Part shown: positions 8,115-14,327 of the stretch, piece after piece
Position numbering within the stretch: the first letter of the stretch is position 1
Layout of the letters: each line of letters begins with the position of its first letter
Source of the DNA: Spirochaetaceae bacterium
Lineage (GTDB): Bacteria > Spirochaetota > Spirochaetia > SZUA-6 > Bin103
Assembly: GCA_026710565.1 (NCBI GenBank)
Contig: JAPOQV010000233.1
Location: 1 to 15,128 of the forward strand
Direction of reading: 5' to 3'
DNA: 15,128 nucleotides
Notes under the pieces: model-generated
Databases searched by the model: none
Told to the model about the DNA's origin: nothing
The model's input: the letters and a program-made list of their open reading frames with translations, nothing else
Translations under genes and position numbers: made by a program

Positions 8115-8148
8115 CCGGTACACAGAACCCCAGAAGGGATCTGAACAT

Positions 8149-8186
8149 GCGAGGGCGGTACACCGAGTGCCGCCCTCGCTTTGTCT
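8149..8186 (+). terminator. Intrinsic terminator of the transporter operon
   Basis: A perfect 10-base stem, GCGAGGGCGG (8149-8158) and CCGCCCTCGC (8170-8179), with an 11-base loop, is followed by TTTGTCT. It sits 34 bases after the binding-protein stop. Confidence 0.8.
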
Positions 8187-8216
8187 GCGAGCGCCAGCGC
8201 TGCTGATCCGGCATCG

Positions 8217-8245
8217 TTGACCGTGTCCGCGCGATCTGCGATCGT
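8217..8245 (+). promoter_or_regulatory. Possible promoter of the hicB-like gene
   Basis: TTGACC (8217-8222, five of six to the -35 consensus) is followed after 17 bases by GATCGT (8240-8245, a poor -10). It lies downstream of the operon terminator and 25 bases before the ATG. A short palindrome AGCGCCAGCGCT sits upstream at 8190-8201 and might be an operator. Confidence 0.3.
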
Positions 8246-8270
8246 GAGACGGACATCGGGGAATCAAGAG

Positions 8271-8474
8271 ATGAAGATCAAGGTGGTAATCCATCAGGCG
8301 GAGGAGGGCGGGTATTGGGCGGAAGTCCCCTCCATTCCCGGCTGTGTAACGCAGGGAGAGTCCTTTGAAGAGCTCTTGAAGAACCTGTATGAAGCTGTCG
8401 AAGGTTGCCTGTCCGTCGATGTCGACGAGATTCCGCTGTCGAAGAAGGATAGGGTTATCGAAATAGCTGTATGA
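8271..8474 (+). CDS. HicB-family (UPF0150) antitoxin-like small protein
   Basis: 67 residues. The sequence shows the partial RNase-H-like fold of HicB antitoxins: MKIKVVIHQAEEGGYWAEVP, then SIPGCVTQGESFEELLKNLY, an EAVEGCLS helix and a charged end in RVIEIAV. In type II HicBA systems this protein binds and blocks the HicA mRNA interferase. It is the short kind with no C-terminal DNA-binding domain, so strong autoregulation by itself is not expected. The start is the ATG at 8271, where the conserved fold begins; an upstream in-frame TTG at 8181 lies in the terminator and would add an unrelated serine-rich tail. AAGAG just before the ATG is a poor ribosome site. The stop overlaps an ATG (ATGA, 8471-8474), exactly the usual hicB-hicA junction, yet no HicA follows. 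Orphan HicB proteins are known, so function is uncertain. Confidence 0.75.
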   Translation: MKIKVVIHQAEEGGYWAEVPSIPGCVTQGESFEELLKNLYEAVEGCLSVDVDEIPLSKKDRVIEIAV

Positions 8475-8500
8475 AGGCCGTTCAGGAATCGGATCTCTGA
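8471..8500 (+). pseudogene. Probable hicA remnant (start region only)
   Basis: An ATG overlapping the hicB-like stop opens a nine-codon frame, MKAVQESDL, then TGA. Partner HicA toxins of this subfamily commonly start with MKAV-like residues at an ATGA overlap, and then run through a 'GSH' RNA-binding motif that is absent here. I infer that most of hicA was deleted. Four matching codons are thin evidence; the overlap geometry is the stronger part. Confidence 0.4.
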
Positions 8501-8512
8501 TGGTGTACCATC
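8499..8512. promoter_or_regulatory. Palindrome and -10-like box at the glycosidase-like gene start
   Basis: GATGGT-GT-ACCATC is a perfect 6-base inverted repeat with a 2-base centre, and it ends 6 bases before the ATG at 8519. TACCAT (8506-8511) within it fits a TANNNT -10 box. The direct repeat ATCGGAT flanks it (8488-8494 and 8510-8516). This could be an operator covering a leaderless promoter. Confidence 0.4.
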
Positions 8513-8518
8513 GGATTC

Positions 8519-9700
8519 ATGCTGCCCGACAGGTTCCTGGTCTTCTACAACTACGATCCCACCGATCCGCCGCGGTTCCACGACGGGCCGATCGACGCCG
8601 ACTACTTCGACTGGCTGTTCGAGATGCTGGCCGGCACCGGAGTGACCTTCCTGTACCGGTGCAACACTGCCGGCCGCGCCTACTACCCGTCGCAGGCGAT
8701 GGCGCCGTTCGACCACGGCTGCGTCGACCCGCACAACCCCGCGGCGCAGTACTGGAATCGCGTCGCCGACATCATGGACATCGGCGACCCGCTGGCCAGC
8801 GCCGTGAAGGCGGCGCGCCGGCACGGCGTGCCGATCTGGGGCTGGGTCAACTGGAACGAGTTCCAGTGCGTGCGCCGCGACTACGTCTCCCTGGTGGACC
8901 CGGTCTGGTACGCCGCGCCGCGCAAGTACTGGTGCTCGCGCGACGGATCCCGTTTCTATCACGGCATCCCGGACTACGGCGACGCGGAGGTGCAGGAGCG
9001 TCTGGCGGCGATGACCGGCGAGCTGCTGGGCTACGGCATCGACGGCCTGTACCTGTCGACCCGCTCGCATAGCTGGTACGCCTGCTTCGACACGCCCGGC
9101 TGGGACGAGCACCTGGAGCCGTTCGGCTTCACCGACCGCGTGGTCGCCGACTACCGCGACCGCCATGGCGTCGACATCCGTTACGATCCGTACGACACCG
9201 AGGAGTTCTACCGTATCAAGGGCGAGCACTTCTCGGAGGTGATCACGCGCACCGGCAGCCTGATGCACGGCGCAGGCAAGCCGTTCGTGGTGGGCCTGTC
9301 GCCGGACCGCTACGAGCTGTGCGTGGCGTTCGGCGACGGCAAGATGGCGGGCGGACCGCACCTGCTGCTGTACAAAGACTGGGAGCGGTGGGCGGCCGAC
9401 GGGTCGGTGGACGGCATCTGCTCCGAGCGCGCCTGTCCGCACGAGGTGATCCTGGACGCGCCGCCGCTGGAGCTGTTCCGCCGCACCCTGCCCGACGGGT
9501 TCCCGCTGTTCCTGTGGCTGGACAACGCCCGCTTCATCAACCGCGACTTCGGCCCGTTCCACTTGGGCAACTGGGACCGGTACGCGGTCGAGGAGGTGGT
9601 GGGCATGGTGGACGCGGCCCGGCAAGCCGGCGCCCGCGGGGCGTTCCTCCACTCGCTGTACCACTACACCTCGATCGACTCCGGCGGCGAGCCGATCGGC
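8519..9700 (+). CDS. Glycosidase-like TIM-barrel protein (GHL10-type), 3' end broken
   Basis: 394 plausible codons before the reading frame enters the G-rich stretch. The opening MLPDRFLVFYNYDPTDPPRF is followed by barrel-like segments: GDPLASAVKAARRHGVPIWG (89-108) with WVNWNEF, then YHGIPDYGDAEVQERL (147-162), and YGIDGLYLSTRSHSW (172-186). The last is the 'ygiDGlylD-R' strand typical of glycosidase-like family-10 (GHL10/family 10 glycosylhydrolase-like) proteins. SERACPHE (302-309) and FLWLDN (331-336) are likely later strands. No signal peptide, so it is probably cytoplasmic. Catalytic acids cannot be assigned by eye. There is no Shine-Dalgarno; TACCAT lies 7 bases before the ATG. After EPIG the frame stays open but reads the wrong frame of the next gene, so the natural stop has been lost or garbled. 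Activity unknown; in such loci, a role in glycan processing is inferred. Confidence 0.65.
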
Positions 9701-9809
9701 GGGGGGGCGGGGCCGGCGGGGGGGGCGGGCGGGGGCGCGGGCCGCCAGCGGTGGCCGGGCGTGTGTTGCTGGGGGGGGGGACCCGGGTCGGCGGGGCGTC
9801 CCGCCCCTC
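9701..9809. repeat. G-rich homopolymer stretch interrupting the tandem glycosidase-like genes
   Basis: G-runs of 7 (9701-9707), 8 (9718-9725), 5 (9731-9735) and 10 (9771-9780) are packed into about 100 bases. The stretch separates two good coding regions that lie in different frames (offset by +1), and itself codes for nothing plausible. The C-rich first 50 bases of the window have the same look. I judge assembly or base-calling error most likely. If real, it would hold several potential G-quadruplexes and a slippage-prone G10 tract. Confidence 0.7.
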
Positions 9810-11360
9810 ATGTTCTACAACGCCGGCCGCCACCCGCTGATCTACCGGTTCGAGCCGCCGATCCGGACGGACGAGCTCGAGATCGCGGTCGACGAGCTGG
9901 CGGGCACGCCGGTCGACGCGCTGATGTTCTGCCTCGGCGACGGCCGCACGGTGCTGCACGATACCGAGGTCGGCGAGCTCTGGGGCCACAACGTGGCGAG
10001 CTGGCCGCACGCGACATTCCATCGCGCTCACCGCAACGCCAGAGGTTTGATCGACGCCGGGCACGACCCGCTGCGCGTCGTCTGCGACCGCGCGCACGCC
10101 AAGGGCATGCGCTTCTACCCGACGCTGCTGGTGCAGAACGGCCGTGGTGGCGGCGACGACGACGTGCGCTGTTCGGACTTCCGGTTCGTCAGCGCCCATC
10201 TCGAGATCGGGGCGGACGGCGCGCTGCCGCCCGACCACCCCGGCGCGCGCTGCCTGGACTTCGCCCATGCCGAGGTGCGGGACGAGCGCTTCGCGCTGAT
10301 CGAGGAGACGCTCGGCCGCTACCCCGTGGACGGGTTCGAGCTGCAGCTCGCCTATCGCCCCTGGTACTTCCGTCTGGACGCCGCCGACGCCGGCCGGCGG
10401 ATCATGACCGAGTGGATCGAGCGCGTGCACGCGACGGTCAAGGCGGGCGGCGCCGGGCGGGAGCTGGTGGTGCGGGTGCCGGCCAGCCTCGACGGGTGCC
10501 GGGACTCCGGGCTCGCCGTCGAGGAGTGGTTGCGCCTCGGCTTGGTCGACGTGGTCGTGGCCGAGGCGTTCGGGGGCCCGGAGCTGCTCGACTCGACGAT
10601 GGACCTGCGCCCGCTGGTGGCCGCCGCGCGCGGCACGCGAGCCAGGTTTCATGCCACTCTGCTGCGTCTGGTCGACTCGGATCGCGTGGCCGCGGCGCCG
10701 ATCGAGATGGTGCGGGCGGCCGCCGCCAACTACTGGGACCAGGGGGTGGACGGCCTGTACCTGGCCTACTGGCACGCGGCCTGGCCGTACGGCGCCGACT
10801 TCTACGAGATGCTGCGCGAGCTGCCGCACCCCGACGTGATGGCCGCCAAGGACAAGGTCTACTTCGTCCCCACGGCCACCGGCCGCTTCCCCGATCCGCA
10901 GCCGGAACCCGGCGTGGCACGGCAGCTCCCGGCGCCGCTGACAGTCGGCCAGCCGGCCGGCACGACGTTCGCGGTGAGCGACGACCTGCCTCGCCAGGAC
11001 GCCGCTGGCCGGCTCCACCAGGTCCTGCTGCGCGTGCGGGTGACGGGCGTCAGCGAGCGGGACCGCCTGACCGTCCGCCTCAACGGCGCGGAGCTGCCGG
11101 CGAGCGGCCGGCGCCTCATCAATCTGACCGCCAACACAAGCTGGACCCGCCACCGAGTGGCCGGCTACTGGTACCTGTTCCCGCTGACCGCCGATTGCTG
11201 GCCGCGCCGCGGCCGCAACACGCTGGAGGTCACGCTCGACGAAGCGGATCCCGAGCTCGCCACACCGCGCACCTTGCACGACGTCGAGCTCAAGGTCGAT
11301 TACCTGATCGGCAAGAGTTTCACCCGCGACCGAGACGTCGACCTGGGCCCGTTCGCTTGA
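9810..11360 (+). CDS. Glycosidase-like TIM-barrel protein with C-terminal beta-domain, 5' end uncertain
   Basis: 516 codons from the first clear ATG. MFYNAGRHPLIYRFEPPI resembles the FLVFYNYDPTDPP opening of the gene before it, so this is probably a diverged relative. Barrel segments follow: VDALMFCLGDGRTVLHDTEV (35-54), GELWGHN (55-61), HDPLRVVCDRAHAKGMRFYP (85-104), LDFAHAEVRDERFALIEETL (149-168), YPVDGFELQLAYRPWYF (171-187) and WDQGVDGLYLAYWHA further on. The last 130 or so residues, from about LPAPLTVGQPAGTTFAVSDD, look like a beta-sandwich with IYGLNGAEL-like surface strands. The upstream sequence stays open in frame into the G-rich stretch, so the real start may lie in lost sequence; no Shine-Dalgarno is visible at this ATG. 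It ends 12 bases from the convergent oxidoreductase stop. Activity is not assignable; similar proteins are mostly annotated hypothetical. Confidence 0.65.
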   Translation: MFYNAGRHPLIYRFEPPIRTDELEIAVDELAGTPVDALMFCLGDGRTVLHDTEVGELWGHNVASWPHATFHRAHRNARGLIDAGHDPLRVVCDRAHAKGMRFYPTLLVQNGRGGGDDDVRCSDFRFVSAHLEIGADGALPPDHPGARCLDFAHAEVRDERFALIEETLGRYPVDGFELQLAYRPWYFRLDAADAGRRIMTEWIERVHATVKAGGAGRELVVRVPASLDGCRDSGLAVEEWLRLGLVDVVVAEAFGGPELLDSTMDLRPLVAAARGTRARFHATLLRLVDSDRVAAAPIEMVRAAAANYWDQGVDGLYLAYWHAAWPYGADFYEMLRELPHPDVMAAKDKVYFVPTATGRFPDPQPEPGVARQLPAPLTVGQPAGTTFAVSDDLPRQDAAGRLHQVLLRVRVTGVSERDRLTVRLNGAELPASGRRLINLTANTSWTRHRVAGYWYLFPLTADCWPRRGRNTLEVTLDEADPELATPRTLHDVELKVDYLIGKSFTRDRDVDLGPFA

Positions 11361-11372
11361 AGCGCGTCCGTC

Positions 11373-12506
11373 CTACGGGCCGAGGTGTTTGCGCAGCTCG
11401 CGCAGGTACCACTCCCGGCCCCGGAGCGGTTTCTTGTGATGCATGCGCGTCCTCTTGGGGAGCAGCCGGAGGCTCCGATCGGCCAGCGGCAGCCGCACCG
11501 GAGCATGACCTTCCCGGTGCGATTCGCGGATGGCGATCGCCATCTCCAGCACCGCGCGGCCGTTGATGCCGTCGCTCAGCGGGGCGTCGCCCGCGTCGAG
11601 CGCGGTCACGAGCTCCTGGACGGTCGCCGCCTGACGGTTCGCGGGCACCACCCAGCCGTCGCGGCTGCCCTTGTCCCAGTTGCGGATCGATCCTGCGGGG
11701 AACACGCCGTCGACCGGCTGCAGCCGCTGCCAGGAGTCGGGCTCGGCTGCCGGTGCGCGGGGATCCTCGTCCGGGCGGCGCCACATTCGCACCACGTTGG
11801 CGCTGACGCGGATCACCCCGCGGCTGCCGGCCACCTCGATGCCCATGCCGCGGGCGTCGGGACCGCGGTGCAGGACCGCCTCCGTACCGGTGACGAAGCG
11901 GAAGTAGCCGGCGCCCCCCTGGTCGTGGTCGCTGGCCGCATCGTTCGCCATCCAGCCGAACGCCCAGGCGACGTCGGCGTCGCCGGCGAACAGCCGCACC
12001 AGGCTCAGCACCTGGCAGCCGCCGCCTGACAGCTCGGTGCCGCTGCCGCCGGTGGCGGTGATCGAGCTCACCTCGCCGATCTCGCCCGCTTCGATGAGCG
12101 CTTGCGCGGTGCCGTACTCCGGCAGGTTGCGGTCAAGGTCGCCCACCGCCAACGAGACGCCGTTCGCCCGGCACGCCTCCACCATGCGGTCGGCGTCCGC
12201 CAGGCTGGCCGCCATCGGCTTCTCGCACTGCACTGCTCGGACGCCGGCCTGCGCGCAGCCCACCACGACTTCGGGGTTGGGGCCCACGGGCAGGATCGCG
12301 GCGGCGATGTCGAGCCGCTCGCGCGCGAGCATCTCGCGATAGTCGGCGTAACCCGGCACCGCGAAGCGGTCGCAGAACAGGCCCAGCGTCTCCGCGTCGG
12401 GGTCGGCCGCCGCGACCACCTCGGTCTGCGGATGGAAGCGGTACGCGACCGCATACTCCACCCCCTTGTGGCCGGGACCGATGATGCCGACGCGATAGCT
12501 GGCCAC
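11373..12506 (-). CDS. Gfo/Idh/MocA-family NAD(P)-dependent oxidoreductase
   Basis: 377 residues. The N-terminal Rossmann fold starts YRVGIIGPGHKG (residues 4-15) with AAADPD (32-37) at the end of strand two. The family motif CEKPMA lies at 94-99, with lysine 96 in the active site. The C-terminal alpha/beta domain begins around 125. Where the family usually has G-x-H-x-x-D, this protein reads GCQVLS (163-168): glutamine replaces the usual catalytic histidine and serine the aspartate. Family members oxidise or reduce sugars, inositols and sugar acids in the cytoplasm; this one may be altered in chemistry. A basic tail (about 345-377) extends past the normal end. It starts with GTG, 14 bases after the upstream gene's stop, so both are one operon. 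AGGA, 7 bases before GTG, may serve as a ribosome site; TAGGAT there could also be a -10 box. Confidence 0.85.
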   Translation of the reverse strand: MASYRVGIIGPGHKGVEYAVAYRFHPQTEVVAAADPDAETLGLFCDRFAVPGYADYREMLARERLDIAAAILPVGPNPEVVVGCAQAGVRAVQCEKPMAASLADADRMVEACRANGVSLAVGDLDRNLPEYGTAQALIEAGEIGEVSSITATGGSGTELSGGGCQVLSLVRLFAGDADVAWAFGWMANDAASDHDQGGAGYFRFVTGTEAVLHRGPDARGMGIEVAGSRGVIRVSANVVRMWRRPDEDPRAPAAEPDSWQRLQPVDGVFPAGSIRNWDKGSRDGWVVPANRQAATVQELVTALDAGDAPLSDGINGRAVLEMAIAIRESHREGHAPVRLPLADRSLRLLPKRTRMHHKKPLRGREWYLRELRKHLGP

Positions 12507-12520
12507 CGGTCGATCCTACC

Positions 12521-14101
12521 TCAACAGGCCAGCCCGTACAGCCGGGCGTTCCCACGCAGGCGGACACGGATCAGCAATCCCCGCCCCACCCGCGGCTGGC
12601 GGCGGGCGGTGCCGACGATCGTCGACAGGTCGCTCCGTCCGCCCCAGCTCACCACCTGGTCCACGCCGTCGCCCCGAATCGGGTCGCAGTCGGCAAGCGT
12701 GAAGCCCGTCACCGCGTTCCCGCTCTGGCAGTCCGCCAGCTCGACGGCGATCGCGCCGCCGCCCGCGTCGGCATTGACGCGCAGCTCGGGGCGGGCGAAG
12801 GCGATCAGCGAGGTGCTCAGCGTGCCATCCGCTTCGCCGGCGGGAGCCAGCGCCGCCCAGCGGTCGCGCCGCAGCTTCACCAGCCCGAACGCCGAGCGGG
12901 TCACCCGCGTGCCGTCGGTGGTGGGCTCGCCCCAGATGTGGCCGGCGTTCTTGCCGTAGTAGAAGAGGAACACGTCGTCGCCGACGACCTGCGGATTGAA
13001 GGGGATGATGCAGCCGTCGTCCCAGGCCAGCGGCTGGCGCGGGCGGATGAACGGCTCCCGATCGACTCTCACCCATCGCCGTGCGTCACGGGAATACACG
13101 AGCTGCGGAACCACCGACATTACGCCGCGGTCCTTCCGTAGCGCGGCCGATGCGCCGAGCAGTCCCACGAAGGCGCCGTCGGATGCGGCGACCGTGGCGA
13201 GCTGGTCGAACTGCGTACCGGGCGGATCGTCCTCATCCGGGGCCAGCACGCACTCCGGAAAGGTCCAGTCGTCGAAGTCGGCCGAGAAGCTGACGCCGAT
13301 GACGCGGTGCTTGGGCATGATGCGCGGCCGCTGCCAGAGCACCCAGCGCCGGGTCTCAGGATCCCAGCCGTGCAGGATCGTGTTGTCCGTGATCAAGGCG
13401 CCCGATCCGGCCCATCCCGGCCGCTGGCGCCACGTCAGCCCGTCGGCCGAGTAGGCGACGTAGACGCCGCATGCCAGGTGCCGGCCGTGGGTGCGGTACC
13501 ACTCGTCTTCGCCCTCCGGTCCGGTCCACGTCAGCTCGCCGGGCCGCAGCGGATGGCGGTCCAGGCCGATCGCCTTGTAGCGCCGCGCGGCGTCGGGATC
13601 CGTTGGGTCCTTGGCCACGCTCCACAGGACGGCGGCCGACTCGCCGACGCCTTCCAGGCGCAGCAGGTTGTTGGCGGTCGATCCGGCGAACTCGGTGAGG
13701 CCGAGGCTCGGTCGGTCCCAGGACAGGCCGTCGCGGCTCTCGGCATACGCCCAGCGCCGCTTCGCCCCGACCGGCGCGTCGGGCAGCGTCGGGTCGTAGG
13801 CCGGGTACCAGCACTTGAACCGCGACTCATCCGCGTCCCAGAGGATGCAGTTGCGGCCGATGAGTCCGAGCCCCTCCCAGGGAGCCTCGGGCGCAAGCAC
13901 CGGTCCGGCGGTGGCGTGTTCCACGGTGCCGGTGACGCGCCGCAGGCCGTCCAGCCGGCCGACGTGCAGGTCGTCGAGGAACAGATAGGTGCGCGGCCGG
14001 TACACGCCGGTGTCGTGTGGCGACCGCGCCTGCTCCACGCCGACAGGATAGCCGCGTTCCTGCTCGGCGGAAACGTCGACCTCGACTTCCCGCCCGCTCA
14101 C
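12521..14101 (-). CDS. GH32/GH43-like five-bladed propeller protein
   Basis: 526 residues. It has the layout of the large uncharacterised 'glycosyl hydrolase family 32-like' group. RTYLFLDDLHV (37-47) opens the domain. LWDADESRFKCWYPAYDPTL (87-106) and AYAESRDGLSWDRPSLG (118-134) follow, then the pair NN (144-145). Further segments are RYKAIGLD (174-181), VYVAYSADGLTW (213-224), ITDNTILHGWDPETRRWVLW (237-256) and DDGCIIPFNPQVVGDDVFLFYYG (361-383). A C-terminal beta-region, RVNADAGGGAIAVELAD then LADCDPIRGD, ends in NARLYGLAC. The repeated 'S-x-DG-x-x-W' units mark propeller blades. No signal peptide. The GTG at 14101 has no Shine-Dalgarno, but TAGCGT lies 5 bases upstream; the conserved domain begins only near residue 35, so a shorter start is possible. 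It is first in an operon with the oxidoreductase. A glycan-related role is likely, with substrate unknown. Confidence 0.75.
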   Translation of the reverse strand: MSGREVEVDVSAEQERGYPVGVEQARSPHDTGVYRPRTYLFLDDLHVGRLDGLRRVTGTVEHATAGPVLAPEAPWEGLGLIGRNCILWDADESRFKCWYPAYDPTLPDAPVGAKRRWAYAESRDGLSWDRPSLGLTEFAGSTANNLLRLEGVGESAAVLWSVAKDPTDPDAARRYKAIGLDRHPLRPGELTWTGPEGEDEWYRTHGRHLACGVYVAYSADGLTWRQRPGWAGSGALITDNTILHGWDPETRRWVLWQRPRIMPKHRVIGVSFSADFDDWTFPECVLAPDEDDPPGTQFDQLATVAASDGAFVGLLGASAALRKDRGVMSVVPQLVYSRDARRWVRVDREPFIRPRQPLAWDDGCIIPFNPQVVGDDVFLFYYGKNAGHIWGEPTTDGTRVTRSAFGLVKLRRDRWAALAPAGEADGTLSTSLIAFARPELRVNADAGGGAIAVELADCQSGNAVTGFTLADCDPIRGDGVDQVVSWGGRSDLSTIVGTARRQPRVGRGLLIRVRLRGNARLYGLAC

Positions 14102-14106
14102 GCCGG

Positions 14107-14112
14107 ACGCTA
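14107..14112 (-). promoter_or_regulatory. -10-like box before the GH32/43-like gene
   Basis: TAGCGT on the minus strand fits TANNNT and ends 5 bases before the GTG at 14101, a little closer than usual. There is no Shine-Dalgarno. It would give a leaderless message. Confidence 0.3.
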
Positions 14113-14313
14113 TGCCGAGGCCGCCATCCCCGAGACTGGATCGTCGATCCCCGCGTAGAAACCGTCACCGTGCTGACCCTTGCCGCGACGGCGATGTTCG
14201 ACTGCGCCAGGGGATAGCCGTCAGATCGATCGGTACGGAGACGCATCCGCACTGGTGGCGATCGCGTTGCGGGGCCAAGCGGCAGCCGGGTAGCGGACGC
14301 GGTACGATGATCG

Positions 14314-14321
14314 AAGGAGGT
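14314..14321 (+). promoter_or_regulatory. Full-length Shine-Dalgarno of the lyase-like gene
   Basis: AAGGAGGT matches the 16S rRNA anti-Shine-Dalgarno over eight bases and is 6 bases from the ATG at 14328. This fixes the start and predicts efficient translation. Confidence 0.8.
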
Positions 14322-14327
14322 CTGCAG

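Noticed and set aside
8181..8270. Upstream extension of the HicB-like protein from a TTG at 8181
   Set aside because: The TTG lies in the terminator's T-run, and the added residues are Ser/Ala-rich and unlike the family, whose fold starts at the ATG at 8271.
9701..9735. G-quadruplex-forming regulatory element
   Set aside because: The pattern fits the G-quadruplex consensus, but the surrounding frame break and the similar look of the window's left edge make sequence error the better explanation, so it is not called as a regulatory site.
8294..9811. A 505-codon minus-strand frame opposite the HicB-like and first glycosidase-like genes
   Set aside because: It is a shadow of two better-supported plus-strand genes and has the Arg/Val/His-rich makeup of antisense frames.
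8519..11566. A single 1015-codon protein spanning both glycosidase-like genes
   Set aside because: After residue 394 the translation is Arg/Ala/Gly-rich noise, because it reads the wrong frame of the second gene, whose true frame shows clear barrel motifs.
14114..14210. Short minus-strand reading ending GDGFYAGIDDPVSGMAASA before the GH32/43-like gene, considered as a gene remnant
   Set aside because: It extends only about 30 codons before an upstream stop, has no start with a ribosome site and matches nothing I recognise; chance is sufficient.
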